The notes under the pieces: generated by a model
Databases searched by the model: none
The model's input: the letters and a program-made list of their open reading frames with translations, nothing else
What the model was told of the DNA's origin: nothing
In this document: in pieces, positions 49,688-56,959 of the stretch
Position numbering within the stretch: position 1 is the first letter of the stretch
Layout of the letters: every line of letters begins with the position of its first letter
DNA from: Saprospiraceae bacterium
GTDB lineage: Bacteria; Bacteroidota; Bacteroidia; Chitinophagales; Saprospiraceae
DNA: 64,000 bases
Assembly (NCBI GenBank): GCA_019638455.1
Contig: JAHBTU010000004.1
Location: forward strand, 62,001-126,000
Reading direction: 5' to 3'
Translations under genes and position numbers: made by a program

Positions 49688-50494
49688 ATGCTCCTTCGTG
49701 CAGCCCTTTTAGACATGTACAACGGCGAGTCGAATCGCGGGATTCCGATGCTCCAAAACATCATGCACCGCTACGCCGACGTGCTTGAGTTCGACCGATT
49801 CGACGTGCGTGCCAAGTGCGAAATCCCCGACCTTTCCTACGAAATCTATGTGTTTTCAGGGGGCCCCGGCGACCCGCTCGAAACAGGGGGGCAATGGCAA
49901 GAGCCATTCTTCAACCTCATCGGACAGCTCTGGCAGTGGAACTTGCGCAACGAAACCAAGAAACACGTCTTCTTCATCTGCCACTCCTTCCAGATGGCTT
50001 GCCATCATTTTCAGGTGGGCGACGTGACGCAACGCTACAAGATGTCGTTTGGCACCTACCCGGTGCACAAAACACACGGAGGCAAGGACGAGCCGCTGTT
50101 CGAGCAATTGACCGACCCGTTCTATATCGCCGATTTTCGCCGCTATCAGGTGGTGAATCCCAATCACGACCGCCTCGCAGCCATGGGCGCGCGTATCCTC
50201 TGCATGGAAAAGCTCCGCCCCCACATCCACCACGAGCGGGCGGTAATGGGCATCCGCTTCAGCCCTGAAATGGTTGGCACGCAATTCCACCCGGAAGCCG
50301 ACCCGGAAGGCCTGCTCGAATACTTCATGGAAGAGGAACGCCGCCAGTCCATCGTGGAGGAACACGGCGAATCGCGCTACCACCGCATGATACGCGATTT
50401 GGCAAATCCAATGAAAATCCGCCGCACCTTCGATGCCGTGATTCCGGGCTTTTTGGAAAACGCCATTGAGCAGCTGTCGCTGGAATTGGTTTGA
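49688..50494 (+). CDS. Class I glutamine amidotransferase-like protein
   Basis: A 268-residue GATase1-fold protein related to the glutaminase part of GMP synthase. Catalytic triad candidates: C98 in FFICHSFQMA, H201 and E203 in GTQFHPEAD. The oxyanion-side motif is VFSGGPGDPLE. The nucleophile elbow FICHSFQ differs from the classical G-x-C-x-G-x-Q by replacing both Gly, so activity may differ. The last 60 residues form an extra helical tail (EEERRQSIVEEHGESRYHRMI). No synthetase domain is fused or adjacent. Its stop codon touches that of the convergent PIG-L gene. Confidence 0.85.
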   Translation: MLLRAALLDMYNGESNRGIPMLQNIMHRYADVLEFDRFDVRAKCEIPDLSYEIYVFSGGPGDPLETGGQWQEPFFNLIGQLWQWNLRNETKKHVFFICHSFQMACHHFQVGDVTQRYKMSFGTYPVHKTHGGKDEPLFEQLTDPFYIADFRRYQVVNPNHDRLAAMGARILCMEKLRPHIHHERAVMGIRFSPEMVGTQFHPEADPEGLLEYFMEEERRQSIVEEHGESRYHRMIRDLANPMKIRRTFDAVIPGFLENAIEQLSLELV

Positions 50495-53041
50495 CTATTT
50501 GCCCAGCGAAATCAAATTGGCAAACAGCCGATAAGCGCCCGGCACCCCTGCGGGCAGTTCCCGAAAAAACGACAAGCCCGTATAGACAAAATAACCCTTG
50601 CCGTGCCGAGCCACCAACAAGGCGCCATCGGCAGGTTTCTCCTCAGGGTCGTTCATGGACAAAGGCGCATCGAAGGCCGCATCCCATTCGCCGGGAAAAT
50701 AGAGGCCGCGCTCTTGCACCCAGCCATCAAAATCTCTGGATGTCAATTTGTTGGGCGTGTTCAGCACCGGGTGTTGGGGCAGCAGGAACCGCACCTCAGC
50801 CGCCTCATCGGTGACGCGGACGCGCGATAATTTCAGCGGATATGGTGCCACGTCGGGGCGCACAAGGGCATGGCTCGTGTTGTATTGCAACAGCAGGGTG
50901 CCGCCATTCTTTACATACTCAAGCAGCTGCGCGTGGTGGAAACTCAGATTGTCCTTAGTGTTGTAAGCCCGCACCCCGACCACAATGGCATCAAACTTTG
51001 CAAGGGTCGCCATCTCCATATCCTTGTCTTCCAAAATGGCGACTTGGCAGCCCATTTGGCGCAGCGCCGCAGGAACATCGTCGCCCGCGCCCATGTAGTA
51101 GCCGATGTTGCGAGCCTTCACCTGCAAATCGAGGCGAGCGGCGCTGACGGCGGAGGGCAACAGCACGCTTTGCTGCGGGATGTGGTCGTATTTGATGGTG
51201 ACGAGGCGGTCGGAATAGCGCGTTGAGCCGATGCTCACGACGGCGTTGAGCAGGGTTTGGGTGGTGTTGCCATTGGTCTGCACGTCGAAGCTGAAGATTT
51301 TTTCCTCGCCTTTTCTGGTGAAACTGAACGCTTGGCCTTGACCAATGATTTTCCAGTTTTTATCGGGAACCATCACCGATACCGTGCCAGCCACGGAGTC
51401 GCGCCCGGCTTTCACCCGCACGGCGACTTTGTTGTTGTTTTGGGAAAAAATGTAGGATGGTTCGGTGAATTCCACGAACACGGGCGGCAGCACCTCAAAG
51501 GGCCGCCAAACCTCGCCAATGGCAGGCTCGTTGGTTTTCCAAGCCACGTCGGTCTCGTATTCGAGCGGCACGCCCGCGATGCTGAGCGACCAGCGCACCG
51601 TGGCGAAACGCGGCGTCTCAGGTATGCCGCGCAGAAGTTGGTCTTCCACACTGTACATTCCCTCGGTGGAGGCGGTGCGCAGCCAATAGGGCGCTGTGAA
51701 CGGCGCATCGTGCGGAAAGGTCACTTTGCGTTCCACGATGAATCCTTTGTTCAAATCCATGTTTTTGGCGCAAACGGTGTCGAAAAGGCCGGGGGCGATA
51801 GCGATGCTGTGGAGCGTGACACCACTTTCGTTTTCGGGGCTGTGTCCGTTCGTGCCGTTGGCCGTGCCATTTGTTTTCGCAGGGGCGCGGGTGATGGCCT
51901 CCAAACGGATTTTGACCGTTTCGCCCGGGGTTGTGATGGGTTCGGCTGCTGTGGCTTCCAGATAGAGACCGAGGCACCCGCGAATGACTTCCTTGATTTC
52001 TTCCAATTTTTTTGTTTTCCAGAAACCATCGGGCAACGCCCGCATCATCTGCATGGCCTGCAAGAGGTCGGGCACGGAGGCGGCGGGTTGGTCGGCGCGG
52101 AAGTTTTGGTCAATTTTGTAGAGCAGCCTGCCTATCGGCTCGCCACCTTCCACGCGCCCCCAAGTGGTGTTGATGCCCTCGAACAGGTCGTTGGAGCTGG
52201 GGCGGTCGCCTTGCACAAAGTCGAGATATTCCATGGAGGAGCCTCGGTTGCTCAGCATACCGAAGCCTTGGCAGCGGTGCATGGAGCGGCTTTCGGCGGC
52301 GATTTCGCCATTGCTCTTGCCTTTGAGCGGCAGGTACACGCCCATATCGAGGGCGTAGAGGTGGCTTTTATCCATTTTTTCAAAGGCTTCCTGGCCCCCG
52401 AAGAAGAACCACGAGGTGTTGAAAAACTGGCGGCGTGGCTGCCAGAGTTTGGTGTGGGTCAGTTGTTCGGGATATGCGTCGGCGTTGCCGGCGAGGTCGA
52501 AGGCTTCCACGGAGAGCATGGCCGAGGCAGTGTGGTGGCCGTGCGTGTCGTATTTTTTGTCGTGGTAAAAGCGGTTGATGACCACATCGGGTTGGGTCTG
52601 CCGGAAGGCCCACACCGCATCGGCGAGCACGGCTTCTTTGTCCCAGATGCGCATGGTTTCTTCGGGGTTTTTGGAAAAACCAAAGTCGTTGGCGCGGGTG
52701 AAGAGTTGCCGACCGCCGTCTATAGAACGGGCCATGAGCAATTCTTGGGTGCGCAACACGCCGAGCAGCTCGCGAATTTCAGGCCCGATGAGGTTTTGGC
52801 CGCCGTCGCCGCGAGTCATGGAGAGGTAGGTGACGTCGTACAGTTTTTCGTTGCGCAGAAAGCTAATCATCCGGGTGTTTTCGTCGTCGGGGTGAGCGGC
52901 GACGTAGAGCACCGAGCCAAGCACGTTGAGTTTTTTGATGGCGTGGTGCAGGTCGGCGGCGTTGGGTTTGGCGGGTTTTTGGGCAAGTAGCGCAAGGGGG
53001 AAAACGCAGAGGGCGAGCAGGTAAGCGTATTTGTGTTTCAT
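50495..53041 (-). CDS. PIG-L family deacetylase with large C-terminal extension
   Basis: An 848-residue exported enzyme (signal peptide MKHKYAYLLALCVFPLALLAQ). The N-terminal LmbE/PIG-L domain (residues about 40-300) has the zinc/catalytic motif AAHPDDEN (H50-P-D-D53), the SMTRGDGGQN block and the late His pair in THGHHTASA. PIG-L enzymes remove N-acetyl groups from sugar amides. Residues about 400-620 are beta-rich Ig-like, and the last 200 residues look like a ThuA/GATase-like alpha/beta fold (YYMGAGDDVPAALRQMGCQVAIL, FDAIVVGVRAYNTKDNL, GGTLLLQYNTSH, GKGYFVYTGLSFFRELPAGVPGAYRLF). Periplasmic sugar or glycan deacetylation is inferred. Confidence 0.9.
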   Translation of the reverse strand: MKHKYAYLLALCVFPLALLAQKPAKPNAADLHHAIKKLNVLGSVLYVAAHPDDENTRMISFLRNEKLYDVTYLSMTRGDGGQNLIGPEIRELLGVLRTQELLMARSIDGGRQLFTRANDFGFSKNPEETMRIWDKEAVLADAVWAFRQTQPDVVINRFYHDKKYDTHGHHTASAMLSVEAFDLAGNADAYPEQLTHTKLWQPRRQFFNTSWFFFGGQEAFEKMDKSHLYALDMGVYLPLKGKSNGEIAAESRSMHRCQGFGMLSNRGSSMEYLDFVQGDRPSSNDLFEGINTTWGRVEGGEPIGRLLYKIDQNFRADQPAASVPDLLQAMQMMRALPDGFWKTKKLEEIKEVIRGCLGLYLEATAAEPITTPGETVKIRLEAITRAPAKTNGTANGTNGHSPENESGVTLHSIAIAPGLFDTVCAKNMDLNKGFIVERKVTFPHDAPFTAPYWLRTASTEGMYSVEDQLLRGIPETPRFATVRWSLSIAGVPLEYETDVAWKTNEPAIGEVWRPFEVLPPVFVEFTEPSYIFSQNNNKVAVRVKAGRDSVAGTVSVMVPDKNWKIIGQGQAFSFTRKGEEKIFSFDVQTNGNTTQTLLNAVVSIGSTRYSDRLVTIKYDHIPQQSVLLPSAVSAARLDLQVKARNIGYYMGAGDDVPAALRQMGCQVAILEDKDMEMATLAKFDAIVVGVRAYNTKDNLSFHHAQLLEYVKNGGTLLLQYNTSHALVRPDVAPYPLKLSRVRVTDEAAEVRFLLPQHPVLNTPNKLTSRDFDGWVQERGLYFPGEWDAAFDAPLSMNDPEEKPADGALLVARHGKGYFVYTGLSFFRELPAGVPGAYRLFANLISLGK

Positions 53042-53065
53042 GCCAGAGTGAGAATGTTTGAGGGG

Positions 53066-53073
53066 CAAAAATA
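53066..53073 (-). promoter_or_regulatory. -7 promoter box for the PIG-L gene
   Basis: TATTTTTG on the minus strand, an exact TAnnTTTG match, 24 bp before the ATG at 53041. Confidence 0.45.
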
Positions 53074-53236
53074 GGCACAAAAAACAAGCAGGGGCAGGAT
53101 GTGTTTGCTGGCAGGACGCAGATTGTCGCGACACAGCCGAGACAGTAGGGGTATTCGCCGGGCAAGGGTCGGTTGTCTTGGGTATGGTGAGGATTCACGG
53201 GTGTATTGGTTTTGGGAACAATTTTAAAAAAGGGAT

Positions 53237-53294
53237 GGCGGCATGGCGGCCCCATGCCGCCAAAAAGAAATGCCCCGGAAGAAACTCCCGGAGC
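53237..53294 (-). terminator. Two hairpins after the YtxH gene
   Basis: 53272-53278 with 53288-53294 forms GCTCCGG/CCGGGGC (one G-U pair) on the minus strand, followed by ATTTCTTTTT: an intrinsic terminator for the YtxH gene. Next, 53237-53246 with 53252-53261 forms a perfect 10-bp stem GGCGGCATGG/CCATGCCGCC with a 5-nt loop, followed on the minus strand by ATCCCTTTTTT, a probable second terminator. Confidence 0.7.
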
Positions 53295-53322
53295 ACTCCA
53301 CAAGCAATTTGTTCAGCGCAGA

Positions 53323-53598
53323 TTATGCTTTGTCGAGCACCTCATCAGCCATTGAGTTGGCTTTGGCTTTGGTGCGTTTTACGGCGTTGGTTGCCTCTTT
53401 GACGGCGCTTTCAAATTTTTCGCTCGCTTCTTCCAGGATGTCATCGAACTTGTCCTTCAGGGTGTCCACATAGTTTTCGCCTTTTTTAATAATTTTTCTG
53501 CGGGTTCTTTCCCCCTTGTCGGGTGCGAGCAGGATGCCTAAGAGTGTGCCTACGGCTACGCCGCCCAGAAAGCCTAACAATACATTGCCTCGTTTCAT
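53323..53598 (-). CDS. YtxH domain-containing protein
   Basis: A 91-residue protein of the YtxH family. One N-terminal membrane helix, GNVLLGFLGGVAVGTLLGILLAPDKGERTRRKI, has the family signature GxxxGxxxGxLxAPxxGxxxR. A charged helical tail follows (DTLKDKFDDILEEASEKFESAVKEATNAVKR). Some YtxH genes respond to general stress in Firmicutes; no specific role is known here. Monocistronic with strong terminators downstream. Confidence 0.9.
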   Translation of the reverse strand: MKRGNVLLGFLGGVAVGTLLGILLAPDKGERTRRKIIKKGENYVDTLKDKFDDILEEASEKFESAVKEATNAVKRTKAKANSMADEVLDKA

Positions 53599-53730
53599 AA
53601 CGAAAGTGATTTAAAGGTTAACGAACATTTTGTGGAAATTCAACGGCATGGCTCTCGGAATGTTCTCTTTGAGGCGATGATATTGGTCAGTTTTTTGACT
53701 GATGCCAAGTATTGCCGCGCTATTTTTCGC

Positions 53731-53774
53731 AGAATGCCCGGCCAGCACTTTGACATTGGCTGGTCGGGCATTCT
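53731..53774. other. Strong 16-bp hairpin downstream of the M49 peptidase gene
   Basis: AGAATGCCCGGCCAGC pairs with GCTGGTCGGGCATTCT (one mismatch), with a 12-nt loop. It lies 22 bp after the minus-strand stop at 53796. No T run follows, so it may protect the 3' end of the mRNA rather than terminate. Confidence 0.55.
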
Positions 53775-53795
53775 CACGAAGCCATCTCTTTGGCT

Positions 53796-55904
53796 TCAAT
53801 TGTTCACCGGCAAAAACGAGTACTCTTTCCCGTAGCGCAACATCTGCTTCACGAAGTCGAGTTCGCGCTCCACCTTCACGTCGGTGATGTTGCCGCTTGC
53901 GTCGCGCACGGCCACCAACCGCGGCTGCACAAAGCCCGAATAAGCCTTGGTGGGCAAGTTGGCGTAGCGCATTTTCACCTGCCGGCCAGTGGCTGCGTCG
54001 GTTTTCACGCCATAGGTTTCCACCAAGTCATGGGCGGCTTGGTAGTCGCCTTCCGATTTGATGCGCTGGATTTCGGCGAGCAATTGGCCGAACAGCACGC
54101 GCAGTTTGGCGTAGTCGCGGATGTCGTAGTAGGTTTTGCCGTTGCGCTCCACTTTGGCGATGACGTTGTCTTTTTTGCCTTTTTCATAAGCCCAAGCGGC
54201 CACGAGTTGGCGGTTGCGCATGTGGTCTTCCTCGATGTCGGCGCCTGAGGGGATGCGGCGCAGTTGCATGAGCAGGGCATTTCGGATGTATTGGTCGTAC
54301 TCGGCCTTGTAGGCGTTGGCATCGGGGAGGAGGCCCCATTCCACGAGTTTGGGGTCGGGCATGAAGTAGAGGGCCACCAAGTCAGCGCGGCCTTCTTCGA
54401 GGGTGCTGGAGTATTGCTTGAGGGTGACGTTGGGTTCTGGCATGCCGGGCTTGAGCTGGCCGCTTGCGTGTCCGATGACTTCGTGGAGCGCCGTGTGCAT
54501 TTTGCTGCACACTTCCCCGTATTTTTTGGCGATTTCCACCTCCTCGGCATCGTGGGCGAATTCCTGCAAGGCCAATGCGCCACCTGCTTTGGCGTAGGCG
54601 TTTTCGATGTTGTTGAGGCTGATGGATTTGGAGCCGTATTGCTCACGCACCCAGTTGGAGTTGGGCAAATTGATGCCAATGGGTGTGCTTGGGGCGCAGT
54701 CGCCGCCTTCCATGGCGACGTTGATGACGCGGTAGGAGACCCCCTTCACGTTTTTCTTTTTGTATGCTTCGGGGATGGTGGAGTTGTCCTCAAAATACTG
54801 CGCGTTTTGGCTCACAGTTGCCATTTTAGCGGTGGCATCGGGGTCGTTGTATTGCACCACCGCTTCCCAGTCGCCCTTGTAGCCGAGCGGGTCGTGATAG
54901 ACTTCGATGAAGCCATTGATGAAGTCAATGGTGCTTTCGGTGTCCTGCACCCAAGCGATATTGTACTCGTCAAACTTTCTGAGGTCGCCGGTCTTGTAGT
55001 ATTCCACGAGCAGGCGAATGGCTTTTTTCTGCTGCTCGTTTTCGGCGAAAGGAATCGCCTTTTCGAGATACCCGACGATTTTGTCAATGGCCGCGCCGTA
55101 CATATTGCCTGCGCCGGCTTTCCATACTTGCTCGCTGAGTGTGCGTTTCCCATCGGAGACCAATTTGGAGTTGAGGCCGAATTGTGGCGGATTGGCCCCT
55201 GCTTCACTGAGTTTTTTCTGATAGAACTCGTCCACCTGCTCGGCACTCACGTTTTCATAAAAATTGACGGCGGACGTTTTCACCACATCCACGCCTTTGT
55301 CCTTGTTGGTTCGTTTGGCCAACACGTTTGGGTCGAACACGATGGGAGTCAGCCGGGCGATAAGGTTGTTGGCGTTTTCGCCCTGCGCCAAAGGCAGTTT
55401 GTTCGGGTCGGAGTTTTGCAGCAAGGCGTAGAAATACTCTTTTGAAAAATCGGGGAGTATCTTGGTCTCGTTGTAGTGGTGGTGGATGCCGTTGCTGAAC
55501 CACACGCGCTTGGCGTAGGTCTCGAATTTTTTCCAATCCGCCGAGCTGCGGTCGCCTTTGTAGGAGTCATAGATGCCCTCAAGCATCTTGCGCACGGTCA
55601 GGTTGTGCTTGCAGTGCTGGTCGTAGATGATATCGCGGCCAGCCAGCGCGGCTTCCGACAGGTAATAGATGAAGGTCTTTTGGCGGAGCGAGAGTTTGTC
55701 CCATCCGGGCAGTTCGTAGTGAAGGATTTGGAGGTCGGCGAAGGTGTCGAGCACGACCTTTTCGGCGGCGAAAGCCCCTGTGCCGGCTGCTGAGTGAGGT
55801 GCGGGTTTGGAAGCCGAGCGGTCGGTCGGCTTTTGGCTGCACGCGAAGGTCAGGAATATAACAGAGGCAAGTGGTAGGATGAATTTGAGTGGTGTGGATT
55901 TCAT
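53796..55904 (-). CDS. Dipeptidyl-peptidase III (M49) family lipoprotein peptidase
   Basis: A 702-residue zinc peptidase. The N-terminus has a lipobox (SVIFLTFAC, Cys about residue 22), so it is probably a membrane-anchored lipoprotein. The zinc site is H474-E-V-I-G-H479 with the second motif E503-E-G-R-A-D508. The family norm is HELLGH or HEXXGH and EECRAE, so the second motif varies slightly. Other conserved blocks are VWFSNGIHHHYNETKILPDF and INLPNSNWVREQYGSKSISLNNIENAY. M49 enzymes cut dipeptides from peptide N-termini, fitting nutrient peptide use in the periplasm. It is followed closely by a short lipoprotein gene on its upstream side. Confidence 0.92.
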   Translation of the reverse strand: MKSTPLKFILPLASVIFLTFACSQKPTDRSASKPAPHSAAGTGAFAAEKVVLDTFADLQILHYELPGWDKLSLRQKTFIYYLSEAALAGRDIIYDQHCKHNLTVRKMLEGIYDSYKGDRSSADWKKFETYAKRVWFSNGIHHHYNETKILPDFSKEYFYALLQNSDPNKLPLAQGENANNLIARLTPIVFDPNVLAKRTNKDKGVDVVKTSAVNFYENVSAEQVDEFYQKKLSEAGANPPQFGLNSKLVSDGKRTLSEQVWKAGAGNMYGAAIDKIVGYLEKAIPFAENEQQKKAIRLLVEYYKTGDLRKFDEYNIAWVQDTESTIDFINGFIEVYHDPLGYKGDWEAVVQYNDPDATAKMATVSQNAQYFEDNSTIPEAYKKKNVKGVSYRVINVAMEGGDCAPSTPIGINLPNSNWVREQYGSKSISLNNIENAYAKAGGALALQEFAHDAEEVEIAKKYGEVCSKMHTALHEVIGHASGQLKPGMPEPNVTLKQYSSTLEEGRADLVALYFMPDPKLVEWGLLPDANAYKAEYDQYIRNALLMQLRRIPSGADIEEDHMRNRQLVAAWAYEKGKKDNVIAKVERNGKTYYDIRDYAKLRVLFGQLLAEIQRIKSEGDYQAAHDLVETYGVKTDAATGRQVKMRYANLPTKAYSGFVQPRLVAVRDASGNITDVKVERELDFVKQMLRYGKEYSFLPVNN

Positions 55905-55941
55905 TACAAAAATTTGAAAAACAATTGTTTGGAAAGGAAAA

Positions 55942-56370
55942 TCACTTTTTTGTCAACCCATTCAACTCGTTGAACAGGTCTTTGATTTTGGGGTCAACGG
56001 GAATGTTGGCCTCTCCCCAACTGATGCGATGCACACTGTCGCCGTCGAGTACCTCAATGAAATCATAGACATTGCCGGGGTGCTTAAAATCGCGCTGGGC
56101 GAGGCCGAGCGTTTCCACCATTTTGTAAAGCGCCTTTGCTTTGTTTGCTTTGGCTTTGCTTGTTTCGGTCAGAGAACCGCCCATTTCGCGTTTGAAAATT
56201 TGGCCGTTGTCGAGCAGCGTGTAGGTGGTCTCCTTGCCGACGATGCCGCCGCCGCTGCCCCAACGGAGTTGCTTGTCGGGGAAATTGCCGGGGGTGTATT
56301 TGGTTTGCTTGCAGGCGAGCCAAAGAAAGGCAGTGGCGAACAGGGTAAGCACAATGATGGTTGTTTTCAT
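55942..56370 (-). CDS. Small lipoprotein of unknown function
   Basis: A 142-residue protein. MKTTIIVLTLFATAFLWLAC gives a lipoprotein signal (lipobox LWLAC, Cys 20). The mature part (LRWGSGGGIVGKETTYTLLDNGQIFKRE...GNVYDFIEVLDGDSVHRISWGE) is beta-rich and resembles unnamed Bacteroidota lipoproteins. No function can be given. It has its own promoter box and precedes the M49 peptidase gene by 37 bp on the same strand, so the two are probably cotranscribed. Confidence 0.75.
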   Translation of the reverse strand: MKTTIIVLTLFATAFLWLACKQTKYTPGNFPDKQLRWGSGGGIVGKETTYTLLDNGQIFKREMGGSLTETSKAKANKAKALYKMVETLGLAQRDFKHPGNVYDFIEVLDGDSVHRISWGEANIPVDPKIKDLFNELNGLTKK

Positions 56371-56959
56371 TGAAAATGAACAATTTGAATGGTGAAAAGG
56401 AACGGTTGTCGGCGACAAAAGTAGTTGATTTTGCGGTTTGTGTGACCAGCTTTGCGATGTTAGGCCCGACGTGACCTTGCGCCCCGTATGTTAAATCTCC
56501 CCCACCCCCTTGCCCACGTCGCCGCGCCTCCCTACATTAGCCTTCGCCAAGACGTTGGCGCGCCTAATCCCCTCCCATCACGTTGCCCGGCACGACGGGC
56601 GGCACGCTTTAATCTCACCCTGACCGCTGGGCGCGCGTCCTCGCAAACCGACGTTTTTGCGCGACGCCACCGAGAGGCGGCCTTTTTGCCCGGCAGTTTT
56701 TTAATCTTCACCGATGCCCCGTTCGGCGGGGTGCGCCGCGTGCTCGAGCGCGGGGCGCACCCTACGGCGACTACCGCGACACGACGCGGCGGCGAGTGGC
56801 AGGCCAATCATCCCTTGAACATCATGCAAACCGTTATTCATTCATTTTTCAAAAACCTTTTACCATGCTTGACAAAATTATCTTCCGAAAAAAACGGGGG
56901 GGGGAAACATTGAATCGCCCGGCACCCCATCCCAATCCCTTGCCCCTTTCGGCACGCTC
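56371..56959. other. 589-bp spacer with GC-rich hairpins and a poly-G tract
   Basis: It holds the minus-strand -7 box TACTTTTG (56416-56423) for the small lipoprotein, then a GC-rich block without supported genes. A hairpin GGGTGCGCCGCG/CGCGGGGCGCACCC lies at about 56728-56762. A run of nine G is at 56896-56904, 55 bp before the start of the next gene. The ATG at 56865 begins a short frame (MLDKIIFRKK) that would join the next gene if one G were added. Confidence 0.55.

Noticed and set aside
51257..52990. Long plus-strand open frame opposite the PIG-L gene
   Set aside because: High G+C keeps the antisense frame open; the minus strand encodes the recognisable deacetylase with HPDD motif and signal peptide.
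54264..55445. Long plus-strand open frame opposite the M49 peptidase gene
   Set aside because: The antisense frame shows no domain, while the minus strand has HEVIGH and EEGRAD zinc motifs and a lipobox.
56488..56913. Possible small gene of 141 residues in the GC-rich spacer
   Set aside because: No signal, domain or start context; it spans strong hairpins and looks like non-coding sequence.
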